NCBI GenBank assembly: GCA_934090685.1
Contig: CAKOJN010000001.1
Location: forward strand, 155,452 to 219,451
Direction: 5' to 3'
DNA length: 64,000 bases
Origin: an uncultured Bacilli bacterium
GTDB lineage: Bacteria; Bacillota_I; Bacilli_A; RF39; UBA660
Shown: piece after piece, positions 51,548-60,912 of the stretch
How the letters are laid out: each line of letters opens with the position of its first letter
How positions within the stretch are numbered: the stretch's first letter is position 1
Made by a program: the position numbers and the translations under genes
The notes under the pieces: generated by a model
Told to the model about the DNA's origin: nothing
What the model saw: only the letters and a program-made list of their open reading frames with translations
The model's database searches: none

Positions 51548-52305
51548 AATGCATTCACCAACTTTTCATTAGTTAAATAATATTTCTTAATTAGACCATA
51601 ATCCATAAGATATTTATTTAAATCTATTATAAATGGAAGTGATATTCCAAGTCTTTTAAGTAATTTTTCTTCATTTAATACACTAAGTGTTTTACCTTCA
51701 CATACTAATTTTTTATCATATATAACATATATTTTATCACCATACATAGACTCTTCTATATCATTTGTTAAATTAATAACAATACCACCACTATTTGAAT
51801 AATCTTTTAAGATATCAAAAATAAGTAGTTTATCTTCATAATCAAGTTCACTTATGACATTATCTATTACTAATATTTTAGGCTTAATTATCATAGATGA
51901 TAATATTTTCATTTTAACTTTATCACTAGAACCTAAACTATTAGGATCTCTTTCTAATAATTCTTCTAATTTAAACATTCTAGCATATGAACTTATAAGT
52001 TCTCTCATCTCATTCTTTTTCATTGCTAAACTCTCAAGTCCATAGACTATCTCATCAACTACTTTTTCACCTACGAATATATCTAAATGTTTATATACAA
52101 CAATACTCATATTTCTTCTCATTTTAAGTAATGTTTTATATTCAAATTTACTATTATTTATTATTATATCTGCTTTTTTATTACCATGCAAAAGAGTATG
52201 AACTATTAAATCATTATTATTACCAACTATTGTTACAAAATCTTTTTCTTTTAGTTCAAATTCTATATCATCACCAAACTTGTATTTAAATATTACATCT
52301 TCCAT
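51538..52305 (-). CDS. ecfA1: energy-coupling factor ATPase EcfA1, apparently inactive nucleotide site
   Basis: 255 residues from ATG at 52305, with AGGAG seven bases upstream; an ATG nine codons earlier lies before that site. Position and fold are those of EcfA1. But Walker A reads VGNNNDLIVHTLL with no Lys, Walker B ends LVIDNVISELD (Glu lost), the signature reads LGSSDKVKM, and the H-loop His is Asn (LTNDIEES). It probably binds or hydrolyses ATP poorly and has a structural role with EcfA2. Confidence 0.85.
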   Translation of the reverse strand: MEDVIFKYKFGDDIEFELKEKDFVTIVGNNNDLIVHTLLHGNKKADIIINNSKFEYKTLLKMRRNMSIVVYKHLDIFVGEKVVDEIVYGLESLAMKKNEMRELISSYARMFKLEELLERDPNSLGSSDKVKMKILSSMIIKPKILVIDNVISELDYEDKLLIFDILKDYSNSGGIVINLTNDIEESMYGDKIYVIYDKKLVCEGKTLSVLNEEKLLKRLGISLPFIIDLNKYLMDYGLIKKYYLTNEKLVNALWK

Positions 52306-52343
52306 AAATAATCTCCTAGATAAATTATACAATATTTTGACGT

Positions 52344-52379
52344 AAAAAAAAACAGTTGATTAATCAATTTCAACTGTTT
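52344..52379 (-). terminator. terminator of the small pilin gene
   Basis: On the minus strand AAACAGTTGA and TCAACTGTT pair across about 10 bases, followed by seven or more T. It overlaps the stop codon. Confidence 0.85.
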
Positions 52380-53079
52380 GATCTGTTATCATTTTAGCAG
52401 ATAATGTTCCATTTCCATCTATATCATATACACCAAGTACTCTAAACATTACCCCATCATATTTTAAATAATTATTTTTTTCGTTACCAGATATTATACA
52501 AGCTCCATTTAATATTTTTGCATCATTAGAGTCAACTATATATTTATTATTATCTCCACACTTGCATATTTTACCATCTGAAGTTTTACCTTTAAATTCA
52601 CCATTTGCAAACTTCTCACATACTGTTTTTACTAAATCTTTAACAACTTTAGAATCTTCTTTAGCATCTCCTTGGAATTTAGCACTAAATCCTGCGGCTT
52701 GTTTTTTTACTATAACATATTCACCATTCATAGAAGATTTATCTTTTGGATTAGTTAAACACTTTCCATTATATTTTATTGTTAATTTAGAATCACTTAA
52801 TTGTACTTGTCCATTACAAGAAGCATCACCACTTAAATAATTTCCATTTATAAGTTCATAAACATATACTTTTACTTCAGTAGCGCCATTAAATATATCT
52901 GGATTATTACTAGCATATAACTCCGCAGCATTCTCAATGTGAGATACTGTTTCAGTATATAATCTATTATTAATATTTTTATTTATTGTTAAAATACTAG
53001 GTACAGCTATTGCTGCGATTATTCCAATAATTGCTATAACAACAAGTAACTCTGTCAATGTAAAACCTTTTTTACTCAT
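52360..53079 (-). CDS. type IV pilin-like protein
   Basis: 239 residues. Prepilin signal KKGFTLTELLVVIAIIGIIA (cleavage after Gly5, Glu at position +5), then an 18-residue hydrophobic helix. The C-terminal domain has six or so Cys (CNGQVQL, CLTNP, CEKFANG, KICKCG, ACIISG), which may form disulfides outside the cell. No assembly ATPase, platform protein or prepilin peptidase is encoded in the window. It has its own promoter and terminator. Confidence 0.88.
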   Translation of the reverse strand: MSKKGFTLTELLVVIAIIGIIAAIAVPSILTINKNINNRLYTETVSHIENAAELYASNNPDIFNGATEVKVYVYELINGNYLSGDASCNGQVQLSDSKLTIKYNGKCLTNPKDKSSMNGEYVIVKKQAAGFSAKFQGDAKEDSKVVKDLVKTVCEKFANGEFKGKTSDGKICKCGDNNKYIVDSNDAKILNGACIISGNEKNNYLKYDGVMFRVLGVYDIDGNGTLSAKMITDQTVEID

Positions 53080-53105
53080 ACTATCATACCCTCTATTCTA
53101 TTAAC

Positions 53106-53134
53106 ATTATAATAAATAAACTATTTTTTTTCAA
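53106..53134 (-). promoter_or_regulatory. promoter of the small pilin gene
   Basis: On the minus strand TTGAAA (53134-53129), 17 bases, TATAAT (53111-53106). Confidence 0.75.
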
Positions 53135-53722
53135 CTATTTTTCAAAATAATTTTCTATGATATCATAAACTCTTTCTTTACCTAGTTTAGTCACACTAGA
53201 GAAATTAATTATTTCATCTCCTAATGCTGGTGTAAGAGTCTTTTTAATTAAATCATTTTGTTTATCTCTAAGAGAACGATTAACCTTATCAAATTTAGTT
53301 GTCACTATTGTAACAGGTAAATTATAATATTTTAAAAATTTATACATTAGAACATCATCTTCAGTTGGTTTATGTCTAAAGTCAACAAGTAAAAATACAT
53401 GTTTTAAGTTTTGTCTATTCTTAAGGTATTCCTCTATCATAATACCAAACTTTTCTATTTGTTTTTTAGATGTTTGAGCATATCCATATCCAGGTACATC
53501 CACTATATAAAATTGTGAATTAATACGATAGAAATTAATAGTTTGAGTTTTACCAGGTTTGGAACTAGTCTTAGCCATGTTTTTTCTATTAATAATTGTA
53601 TTAATAAAACTGCTTTTTCCTACATTACTTCTACCTAATATTAGAAATTCATTCTTTTTATCTTCAGGATATTGGGATATTCTAACCGCACAAATAGGTT
53701 CTTCAACATTAACTACTTCCAT
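53135..53722 (-). CDS. engB: ribosome biogenesis GTPase EngB/YsxC
   Basis: 195 residues. G1 GRSNVGKSSFIN, G2/G3 GKTQTINFY and DVPGYGYA, and G4 TKFD are present. YsxC is needed for 50S assembly in B. subtilis. Its ATG shares a base with the nrnA stop, so the two are co-translated. Confidence 0.96.
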   Translation of the reverse strand: MEVVNVEEPICAVRISQYPEDKKNEFLILGRSNVGKSSFINTIINRKNMAKTSSKPGKTQTINFYRINSQFYIVDVPGYGYAQTSKKQIEKFGIMIEEYLKNRQNLKHVFLLVDFRHKPTEDDVLMYKFLKYYNLPVTIVTTKFDKVNRSLRDKQNDLIKKTLTPALGDEIINFSSVTKLGKERVYDIIENYFEK

Positions 53723-54684
53723 TATTTTTCCTCACTTTCTTTATATTCTTTGCAACATAAAGATAAATCTTTTAATAAAGCATCAATATTTTCTTTTTTA
53801 TCAGTTCTAACACCACTAGCATAAGCATGTCCTCCACCATTATATTTAGCTGCAATTAAATTTATTACCGGTCCTCTACTTCTAATATTAACTTTATATA
53901 AATTATTCTTTATATCGTGAGTTACAAATACCCATACAAGAACTTCTTTAATATTGTTAAAGTCATTAATCATATTAGATACAGAAGATATATCTGCTCC
54001 AAGAGAAGTAATAACATCTTCATCTATTTCTAAATGAGCAAATCCATACTTATCTACTTTTATAGTTGATGCTATATAACCAAGTAATCTTATTTCTGAT
54101 AATGGTCTTTTATATACTTGTCTATATATTTTATCTATATCTAATTTATATTTTTTAATAAGTTCACTTACTAATAAAAATGTATCTGAATTAACATTAA
54201 CTAAAAATCTATTAGTATCGCTTACTATACCGGTATATAAATTACTAGCAATATTTTCATTCATCTTAAGTTTAGTATTGTTAATAAGGAGTAATACTAA
54301 TTCTGATGCAGAACTAGCACTATCCTTAATTAACTCAACTGGACCAAATGTATCAACCTTAGGATGATGATCAATCTTAACTACATTTTTAAATGATAAG
54401 AAATTATCTATATCTACTCTTTTATTATCAGGTGTATCTACAACTATTAATAATGAATTTTCATAATCATAATTAGTTACCTTATCAACATGACCAAAAT
54501 ATTTAAATTTTGAAACAGTTGTTCCAACTGCATAAACTTCTTTACTTGGAAATGTTAATTTAATAGACTCTTTAAGTCCCATTTGGCTTCCAAAAGCATC
54601 TGGATCAGGCCCAATATGTCTTGCTATATAGATTTTCTTATATTTCTTTATTTCATTATAAATTGCTTTATAAATATTATTCAT
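53722..54684 (-). CDS. nrnA: DHH-family phosphoesterase (NrnA-like nano-RNase/pAp phosphatase)
   Basis: 320 residues. DHH motifs are HIGPDPDAFGS (D-x-D), VVDTPDN, and KIDHHPKVDT. The DHHA1 substrate-binding motif is NGGGHAYASGV. NrnA degrades 2-5 nt RNAs and 3'-phosphoadenosine 5'-phosphate. The first motif reads PDPDAFGS, normally D-x-D-A-x-G-S, and is intact. Follows ackA after 12 bases. Confidence 0.92.
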   Translation of the reverse strand: MNNIYKAIYNEIKKYKKIYIARHIGPDPDAFGSQMGLKESIKLTFPSKEVYAVGTTVSKFKYFGHVDKVTNYDYENSLLIVVDTPDNKRVDIDNFLSFKNVVKIDHHPKVDTFGPVELIKDSASSASELVLLLINNTKLKMNENIASNLYTGIVSDTNRFLVNVNSDTFLLVSELIKKYKLDIDKIYRQVYKRPLSEIRLLGYIASTIKVDKYGFAHLEIDEDVITSLGADISSVSNMINDFNNIKEVLVWVFVTHDIKNNLYKVNIRSRGPVINLIAAKYNGGGHAYASGVRTDKKENIDALLKDLSLCCKEYKESEEK

Positions 54685-54696
54685 AATTACTTCTTT

Positions 54697-55875
54697 CTAT
54701 TTATTTATCAAATCATATGTATCTTTAGCTATCATTAATTCTTCATCAGTAGGAATTACACATACTTTAATAGTAGAGTCTTCACTACTAATAATTCCTT
54801 CTATACCACGAGTACTATTCTTTTCAGGATCAAGTTTTACACCCATAAAGTTTAATCTCTTAATAATTAAATCTCTCATAACATCAGAGTTTTCACCAAC
54901 ACCTGCTGTGAAAGTAATATAGTCTGCTCCTTCAAGTAATGCATTATACATAACAATATAATCCACTATTTTCTTAGCATACATATTTATAGCAGTAATG
55001 CATCTAGGATCTCTATTATTATAACCTTCTTCAACATCTCTCATATCACTACTTACACCAGTAAGTCCAAGAACACCACTCTTTTTATTTAAATCAGTCA
55101 TAACTTCATCAAACTTTTTACCAGTCGAACTCATAACATATGGAATTAATCCAACATCAATGTCCCCACAACGAGTACCCATAATTACACCAGCAATTGG
55201 AGTAAATCCCATAGATGTAGCAATACTCTTACCATTTTTAATAGCACATATACTAGCACCATTACCAATATGACAGTTAATTATTTTCTTATGTTCACCT
55301 AACATATCATGCATTTTTTCACAAATGAATCTATGACTAGTTCCATGGAATCCATATCTTCTAACTCCATATCTTTCATACCATTCATATGGTACTGCAT
55401 ACAAGAATTCTTCTTTATCCATTGTTTGATGAAATGCAGTATCAAATACAGCAACCATTGGAGTATTTGGAAGCACTTCTTTAAAACTTCTAACACCAAC
55501 TAAATTAGCAGGATTATGTAAAGGAGCAAGAGGTACTAATTTTTCAACTGTAGATAGTACATCATCATCAATAATAACACTCTCAGTATATTTATCTCCT
55601 CCATGTACAAGTCTATGACCAACACCATCAATATCATCATATGAATCAATAACTTTATAATTAATTAGTTCATCAAGAAGATATTTTACTGCATCAGTAT
55701 GATCCTTTAATAATACTTCTTTTTTATCCTTATTACCATTATACTTAATAGTATAGAAACTATCAGGTAATCCTATTTTTTCAAAAGTACCACTAATTAT
55801 TACTTTTTCATCTGGTAACTCAATTAAAGTAAATTTTAATGATGAACTACCAGCATTAACACTTAATATTTTCAT
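54697..55875 (-). CDS. ackA: acetate kinase
   Basis: 392 residues, full length. Interconverts acetyl phosphate plus ADP and acetate plus ATP. NAGSSSLKF, GHRLVHGG, FDTAFHQTM, YGFHGTSHR and FTAGVGENS are family motifs with the catalytic Asp, His and Arg. No pta gene nearby. First gene of an ackA-nrnA-engB transcript; an extended -10 (TGT-TATAAT) lies about 30 bases upstream. Confidence 0.97.
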   Translation of the reverse strand: MKILSVNAGSSSLKFTLIELPDEKVIISGTFEKIGLPDSFYTIKYNGNKDKKEVLLKDHTDAVKYLLDELINYKVIDSYDDIDGVGHRLVHGGDKYTESVIIDDDVLSTVEKLVPLAPLHNPANLVGVRSFKEVLPNTPMVAVFDTAFHQTMDKEEFLYAVPYEWYERYGVRRYGFHGTSHRFICEKMHDMLGEHKKIINCHIGNGASICAIKNGKSIATSMGFTPIAGVIMGTRCGDIDVGLIPYVMSSTGKKFDEVMTDLNKKSGVLGLTGVSSDMRDVEEGYNNRDPRCITAINMYAKKIVDYIVMYNALLEGADYITFTAGVGENSDVMRDLIIKRLNFMGVKLDPEKNSTRGIEGIISSEDSTIKVCVIPTDEELMIAKDTYDLINK

Positions 55876-55923
55876 TATAATTCCTTCTTTCTTATCTACT
55901 TTATTATAACAAAGAAAACTTCA

Positions 55924-55954
55924 AAATAAAAGAATAACTTAAGATAAGTTATTC
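55924..55954 (-). terminator. terminator of the 219-residue gene
   Basis: On the minus strand GAATAACTTA, TCT, TAAGTTATTC and TTTTATTTT. It overlaps the stop. Confidence 0.85.
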
Positions 55955-56608
55955 AAAGCAAAAACTTCTATTATATTTTTTAGTTACCTCTTCACTACAA
56001 TAATCTTTTTCTATAGTAGTACTACTAAATTCAAAGTTATCAAGATTTATATCATATACTTTAAGTATACCTTTATCATAATCCATTTCATATGCAGTAA
56101 ATACCCCATCATTAACTTCATAATCTCCATGATATCTAAGTAATATTTTACCATCTTTAATAATAGTTATCATACCATAAAACTCTATCATTTCACTTGT
56201 AATATAATAATTACCATATTTACATAGTTTATTCATTCCATATTTACCACTCTTACCACTATATATTAATTTATCATTAAAATATATATTAGCCTTCTCA
56301 TGTTCTATATCCACAACATAATTTATTTTGTTATTATTATCACTCACTATAGTTTGATAAGTACCCCATTTAAGTTCATCAGTATAAAATGATGAGTTAA
56401 ATAAATCAAAACAATTATTTTTTAATTTAACTTCATATTTTAATGAAACATCATCTAAATTAATCAAATAATTATTATCAATATAATTTATATCTTTTTT
56501 AATTTCAGTATTATTATTAATATTACCACTAAAATTAATATCAATTACAAAAAATATAAAAGCAAACAACGCTATAAGTAATAATAAACTAACATATATC
56601 TTTTTCAT
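55949..56608 (-). CDS. membrane-anchored extracytoplasmic protein, unknown
   Basis: 219 residues. An N-terminal hydrophobic stretch (about 5-24) follows two Lys, without a lipobox, so a membrane anchor or signal peptide. The rest is beta-rich (YVVDIEHEKANIYFNDKLIY, GKYGMNKLCKYGNYYITSE) with four Cys that could form disulfides. No family recognised. Own terminator. Confidence 0.65.
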   Translation of the reverse strand: MKKIYVSLLLLIALFAFIFFVIDINFSGNINNNTEIKKDINYIDNNYLINLDDVSLKYEVKLKNNCFDLFNSSFYTDELKWGTYQTIVSDNNNKINYVVDIEHEKANIYFNDKLIYSGKSGKYGMNKLCKYGNYYITSEMIEFYGMITIIKDGKILLRYHGDYEVNDGVFTAYEMDYDKGILKVYDINLDNFEFSSTTIEKDYCSEEVTKKYNRSFCFE

Positions 56609-56632
56609 TCTATCACCAACTTTATTATAATA

Positions 56633-56660
56633 GAAAAAAGATTAATAATCAAATTAATCT
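56633..56660 (-). terminator. terminator after the small gene downstream of thiI
   Basis: On the minus strand AGATTAAT, TTGATT, ATTAATCT and TTTTT. Confidence 0.8.
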
Positions 56661-56785
56661 TTAAACTTCTCTATTCTGTTATATTCATTATCTTCTAAAG
56701 ATGTATATTCTTCATTTCTTGTATTAATACATTTCATCTTGTATAACAGTTTATTTCTTTTACTAAAATAATTATTTAAAAGCAT
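56654..56785 (-). CDS. possible 43-residue small protein downstream of thiI
   Basis: 43 codons: basic first half (NNYFSKRNKLLYKMK) and acidic second half (NEEYTSLEDNEYNRIEKFKD). GGTGAT lies three bases before the ATG. It follows thiI by 43 bases and is closed by a terminator that overlaps its stop, so transcription is likely. The ATG lies in one arm of the hairpin at 56781-56809, with the ribosome site in the loop. No homologue is recognised; it could be chance. Confidence 0.4.
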   Translation of the reverse strand: MLLNNYFSKRNKLLYKMKCINTRNEEYTSLEDNEYNRIEKFKD

Positions 56786-56809
56786 AATATCACCATTAAA
56801 TATTATGCT
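56781..56809 (-). promoter_or_regulatory. hairpin enclosing the start of the small gene
   Basis: AGCATAATAT and ATATTATGCT pair perfectly across nine bases. On the minus strand GGTGAT is in the loop region and ATG is in the 3' arm. It could also be a weak terminator of thiI, but only TTT follows. Confidence 0.5.
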
Positions 56810-56828
56810 CTAAAGTTTTTAATTAATA

Positions 56829-58004
56829 CTATAATAAATCACTTTTAACTTCTTTTAAATCAACCACTTCAATATTATTAACAGCTTCATCTAATAACTC
56901 ACTAAAATCATATAAACTCTCTTCATGATAAATATGTTTTAAATTAGGATTAATAACAGGATGTTTAGGTACAAAAACAGTACAGCAATCTTCATAAGGA
57001 AGTATACTTGTTTCATATGTATCTATTTTTTTAGATATATCAATAATATCTAATTTGTCAAAAGAACAAAGTGGTCTTAATATTGGAAAGTTTGTAACAT
57101 CATTAACAGAAAGTATACTTGATAAAGTTTGACTTGCCACTTGACCTACGCTCTCACCATTAACAATAGCTAAACACTTATTCTTTTTAGCAACCTTTTC
57201 AGCAATTCTATACATCATTCTTCTCATAATTGTTATTAGATAATCTGGATCAAGATTTTTATATATAGCTTCTTGTATTTTAGTAAAGTTCACTACTAAA
57301 AGTTTACCATTTGAATTATATTTTTCTAGTTTACGAGCTAGTGCTATCACTTTATTTCTTGCTTCAATACTAGTATGAGGTCTACTTTCAAAATATAAGT
57401 AGTATAGTTCTACCCCTCTTTTAATAGTTAAATAACCAGCAACAGGTGAGTCTATCCCACCACTTAACATTAGTAGTCCACGTCCAAGAGTACTTACAGG
57501 ATATCCTCCTAAACCTTTAATTCTATCTTCATAAATATATACGCCTTCACATCTAATTTCTATATTAAGTAAATAGTCTGGGTTGTGCACATCAACCTTA
57601 CAATTGATATTTTTAAGTATGTGTCCACCTATAATATTATTTATTTCCATTGATTTAATAGGATAAGATTTATCACTTCTATTAGTTTCAACTTTAAAAG
57701 TTTTAAATGCTTTGTTTTTCATAATATCAAGAGAAATATTTTTAATATTAAGAATACTTGTATCAGTAGAACTAATACATATTACTATTTCATGTATTCC
57801 AAATATACTTTTAAGAATAGATATTATTTTATCTATATCACTCTCTTCACAATATATAAACATTCTATAATAGTCATCTTTAATTTCAATATTATAGTCA
57901 GTTAATTTATTTAATATATTTTTTCTTAATGTCTTTATAAAAAATCCTCTATTATCTTTTTTAGTAGTTAATTCTCCATATTTTATTAATATTATTCTTT
58001 TCAT
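56829..58004 (-). CDS. thiI: tRNA 4-thiouridine synthase ThiI
   Basis: 391 residues, the short form without a rhodanese domain, as in Bacillus. N-terminal ferredoxin-like and THUMP regions (about 1-165) are followed by the PP-loop LMLSGGIDSPVAGYL. Makes s4U at tRNA position 8. Sulfur is delivered by the cysteine desulfurase whose gene overlaps by four bases. Confidence 0.95.
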   Translation of the reverse strand: MKRIILIKYGELTTKKDNRGFFIKTLRKNILNKLTDYNIEIKDDYYRMFIYCEESDIDKIISILKSIFGIHEIVICISSTDTSILNIKNISLDIMKNKAFKTFKVETNRSDKSYPIKSMEINNIIGGHILKNINCKVDVHNPDYLLNIEIRCEGVYIYEDRIKGLGGYPVSTLGRGLLMLSGGIDSPVAGYLTIKRGVELYYLYFESRPHTSIEARNKVIALARKLEKYNSNGKLLVVNFTKIQEAIYKNLDPDYLITIMRRMMYRIAEKVAKKNKCLAIVNGESVGQVASQTLSSILSVNDVTNFPILRPLCSFDKLDIIDISKKIDTYETSILPYEDCCTVFVPKHPVINPNLKHIYHEESLYDFSELLDEAVNNIEVVDLKEVKSDLL

Positions 58005-59125
58005 TTTAATAATAACTCATTCCATACCTTATCAAATATATTTAGAAATTCATGTATATCATCCATACTAGTTAAGTGAGATAAACTAACTCTAATGGAA
58101 GTTGTTGATACATCCTTATTTCCATTTGATATTGTTTTTAATACAACACTCTCTTCAAGTGAAGAACAAGCAGTAGTAGTAGATACATACACTTCATACT
58201 TCTCAAGAGCATGAACAAATGTCTCAGATTTTATCTTAAGTAAACTAAAATTAACTATTTGAGGAACACAAAGATCATTAGAATTTATTTGAATAGGATA
58301 TTTAGATAACCCTTTTAATAATTCTGCCTTTAATTTTTCACACTTTTTAACATTCTTATCAAAATTATCATTCATAAGTCTTATAGCTTTAGAAAATGCA
58401 ACAACTAAAGGTAAGGCAGGAGTCCCACCTCTAAAAGGACAATTCTCAGTAGTACCATATATTAATGTCTCTATTTGTAAATCTCTTCTCTTATACAAAA
58501 TACCTATTCCCTTAGGAGCATATATTTTATGTGATGAGAATGATGCTAAATCAAGATCACTTAAATAGAATTTAGTTTTACCAAGAGCTTGTGTTAAATC
58601 ACTATGGAATATTACATTAGGATTCTTTTTATTAATAATTTGTCTAATAGTCTTAAGAGGTTGTTTAAAACCTGTTTCAGAGTTAACTGCACATATACTT
58701 ACAAGAATAGTATCATCACGAATTAAACTCTCTAAATCCTTTAAATCTATTTGTCCATTAGGAAGAATATTTACAAAAGATACTTCATATCCAATATTAC
58801 TTAAGAATCCCATTACTTCTAAAACACTTTTATGCTCAAGTTTAGATGTAATGATATGTTTACCACGAGATGCATATTTAAATGCAACTCCCTTAATCGC
58901 AGTAGTATTACTTTCACTAGCTCCACTAGTAAATATCAATTCCTTTGGATGACAATTAAATATATCAGCAATTTGATTAGTTGCTTGCATCAATAACTCT
59001 TTTGATCTAACACCAAGTGTGTGTATACTATTAGCATTACCAATATAATCACGAGTTACCTTTACATAAGAATCAAGTACTCCCTCATCCACTGGAGTAG
59101 TCGCACTATAATCTAAATAAATCAT
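58001..59125 (-). CDS. cysteine desulfurase (NifZ/IscS-like)
   Basis: 374 residues. Pyridoxal-phosphate Lys in FSSHKIYAPKGIG; catalytic Cys in STTTACSSLEE; N-terminal YLDYSATTP is family typical. Takes sulfur from cysteine as a persulfide. Coupling to thiI mirrors the B. subtilis nifZ-thiI pair, so tRNA thiolation is the likely main duty. Lies 12 bases after the RNase J-like gene. Confidence 0.94.
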   Translation of the reverse strand: MIYLDYSATTPVDEGVLDSYVKVTRDYIGNANSIHTLGVRSKELLMQATNQIADIFNCHPKELIFTSGASESNTTAIKGVAFKYASRGKHIITSKLEHKSVLEVMGFLSNIGYEVSFVNILPNGQIDLKDLESLIRDDTILVSICAVNSETGFKQPLKTIRQIINKKNPNVIFHSDLTQALGKTKFYLSDLDLASFSSHKIYAPKGIGILYKRRDLQIETLIYGTTENCPFRGGTPALPLVVAFSKAIRLMNDNFDKNVKKCEKLKAELLKGLSKYPIQINSNDLCVPQIVNFSLLKIKSETFVHALEKYEVYVSTTTACSSLEESVVLKTISNGNKDVSTTSIRVSLSHLTSMDDIHEFLNIFDKVWNELLLK

Positions 59126-59137
59126 TTTTTAATCCTC

Positions 59138-60787
59138 CTAAACCTCTTGTATAACAGTTAATATAACTGGTTTACATTGAGTTTCTTTATATAAATAAGA
59201 GCCAACTTTTTCTCTTATTTCATTTCTAATTTTAACATAATCTGCATATTTATTACTAAAAGTATTTGCTTTTATAATTTCAGTACTTATATTTTTAACT
59301 TCCTCTATTACATCAAGATTATCTTTAACATATATAAATCCTCTAGTCATAATCTCTGGCCCAACTAGAAGTTTCTTTTCCTTTTTACTAAGAGTTGCTG
59401 ATATAAGTACAAGTCCATTACTACTTAAAAGTTCTCTATCTTTAAGTACTAATTCACCAACATCTTCACTACTCTTACCATCAATTAGAATATCATCTAC
59501 AAATACTCTATCAAAACATTCAACTAGTTTTCCATCTTCAAATTTAACTATATCGCCATTTTCTTTAAGAATGATATTTTCTTTAGGCATTCCAACTCTA
59601 AGCGCAAGATTTCCATTCTCAACTTGATATCTATATTCACCTTTAATAGGCATATAGTATTTAGGATTAAATAGTTTGATTAAAAGCATTAAATCTTCAG
59701 AAGAAGCATGATGTCTTACACTTTTTTCCTTAGGAATAGTCACTATATTAACCCCTTTAATCGCAAGTTCATTCATTATTTTAACAAGTGTTTTTTCATA
59801 AGCATCATAACTAGGCTCTGCAAAACATATAGTATCAGTATTTTCAAGAGCTATAAATTTATCATGACCACTTATTATTCTATTAATATTTGAATATGGT
59901 GCTTCTCTATCATTACTTATTAATATTATAGTATCAGGACTCTTTAAATCAGTTAAATTACCAATAACATCATCCTCCATATTTAAGTATCCATTCTTAA
60001 CACAAAGTGATACGATTGAATGTAACTCTTTACCCATAATAACTACTTTTCTATTTTTACCTTTTATAGAATTAAATATCTCTTGAATAGTATATATATG
60101 TAAAGGTAATACAGTAAATATAACTCTTCCCTCACTCTTATCAACTAAGTTTTTAAAGAATCCTTCAAGTTTATGATTAGGACTAGTGTGCCCCTTTTTT
60201 TCAGCAAACACACTTTCTGCCATTAAACAAAGTACACCTTGCTTACCAATGTATGCAAGTTTACCTAAATCCATATCATAGTTACCTTTCATAGTTGGAT
60301 CTATCACAAAGTCAGCCATATATATTATCGCACCATCAGGAGTATTAACACAGAATCCTAATGTTTCAGGACTACTGTGAGTTACACTAAATGGGAATAT
60401 ACTAAAATCCTTAAAATCTATTTTCTTATTCGCAGGTATTACATGTAAATTTTTAATCTTAACTTTTTCTTCCTCACAATTATAATTAATAATTTCACTT
60501 GTATATTTAGATGCATATACATTTACATTAGGAAGTACCTTTAAAAGATCTGTAAGTGCTCCCATGTTCTCATGATGAGGATGTGATATAAATACACCAA
60601 CTATATCTTTTTTCCTTTCAACTAAATATGTAAAATCAGGTATAACATAATCAACACCATACATTTTATCAGGTGCATATTTCATACCACAATCAAAAAC
60701 TAGTATTTTATTGTTAATACTAACTACATATAAATTCTTTCCATTCTCGTTTAGACCACCTAAACTCATTATATTTATTTTACTCAT
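59138..60787 (-). CDS. ribonuclease J, J2-like with altered metal site
   Basis: 549 residues with the metallo-beta-lactamase, beta-CASP and C-terminal domains of RNase J. The metal motif HxHxDH reads SHPHHENMGAL, and the later catalytic HGEYR reads KGEYRYQ. HGS is HASSED and GDF is ADF. B. subtilis RNase J2 also has an altered HxHxEN motif and little activity, so this is best called J2-like. It may need an active RNase J1 elsewhere in the genome. AGGAG precedes the ATG; first gene of the transcript with the desulfurase and thiI. Confidence 0.85.
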   Translation of the reverse strand: MSKINIMSLGGLNENGKNLYVVSINNKILVFDCGMKYAPDKMYGVDYVIPDFTYLVERKKDIVGVFISHPHHENMGALTDLLKVLPNVNVYASKYTSEIINYNCEEEKVKIKNLHVIPANKKIDFKDFSIFPFSVTHSSPETLGFCVNTPDGAIIYMADFVIDPTMKGNYDMDLGKLAYIGKQGVLCLMAESVFAEKKGHTSPNHKLEGFFKNLVDKSEGRVIFTVLPLHIYTIQEIFNSIKGKNRKVVIMGKELHSIVSLCVKNGYLNMEDDVIGNLTDLKSPDTIILISNDREAPYSNINRIISGHDKFIALENTDTICFAEPSYDAYEKTLVKIMNELAIKGVNIVTIPKEKSVRHHASSEDLMLLIKLFNPKYYMPIKGEYRYQVENGNLALRVGMPKENIILKENGDIVKFEDGKLVECFDRVFVDDILIDGKSSEDVGELVLKDRELLSSNGLVLISATLSKKEKKLLVGPEIMTRGFIYVKDNLDVIEEVKNISTEIIKANTFSNKYADYVKIRNEIREKVGSYLYKETQCKPVILTVIQEV

Positions 60788-60840
60788 ATTTTTTTCATCT
60801 CCTTAAAAGTTAATTGGTAGATATATTTTAACACAAAATG

Positions 60841-60870
60841 AAAAAAAATACTAGTCGCCTAGTACTTTTT
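60841..60870 (-). terminator. terminator of the ADP-ribosylation cassette
   Basis: On the minus strand TACTAG, GCGA, CTAGTA and a run of eight T. It lies about 45 bases past the kinase stop. Confidence 0.85.
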
Positions 60871-60912
60871 TATTATTTAGAATAAATTATAATTTTTTCT
60901 ATAACACAAAAA

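Noticed and set aside
53100..53150. Terminator between engB and the small pilin gene
   Set aside because: CTATTTTT occurs as direct repeats, not as a stem; the sequence is better explained by the pilin promoter.
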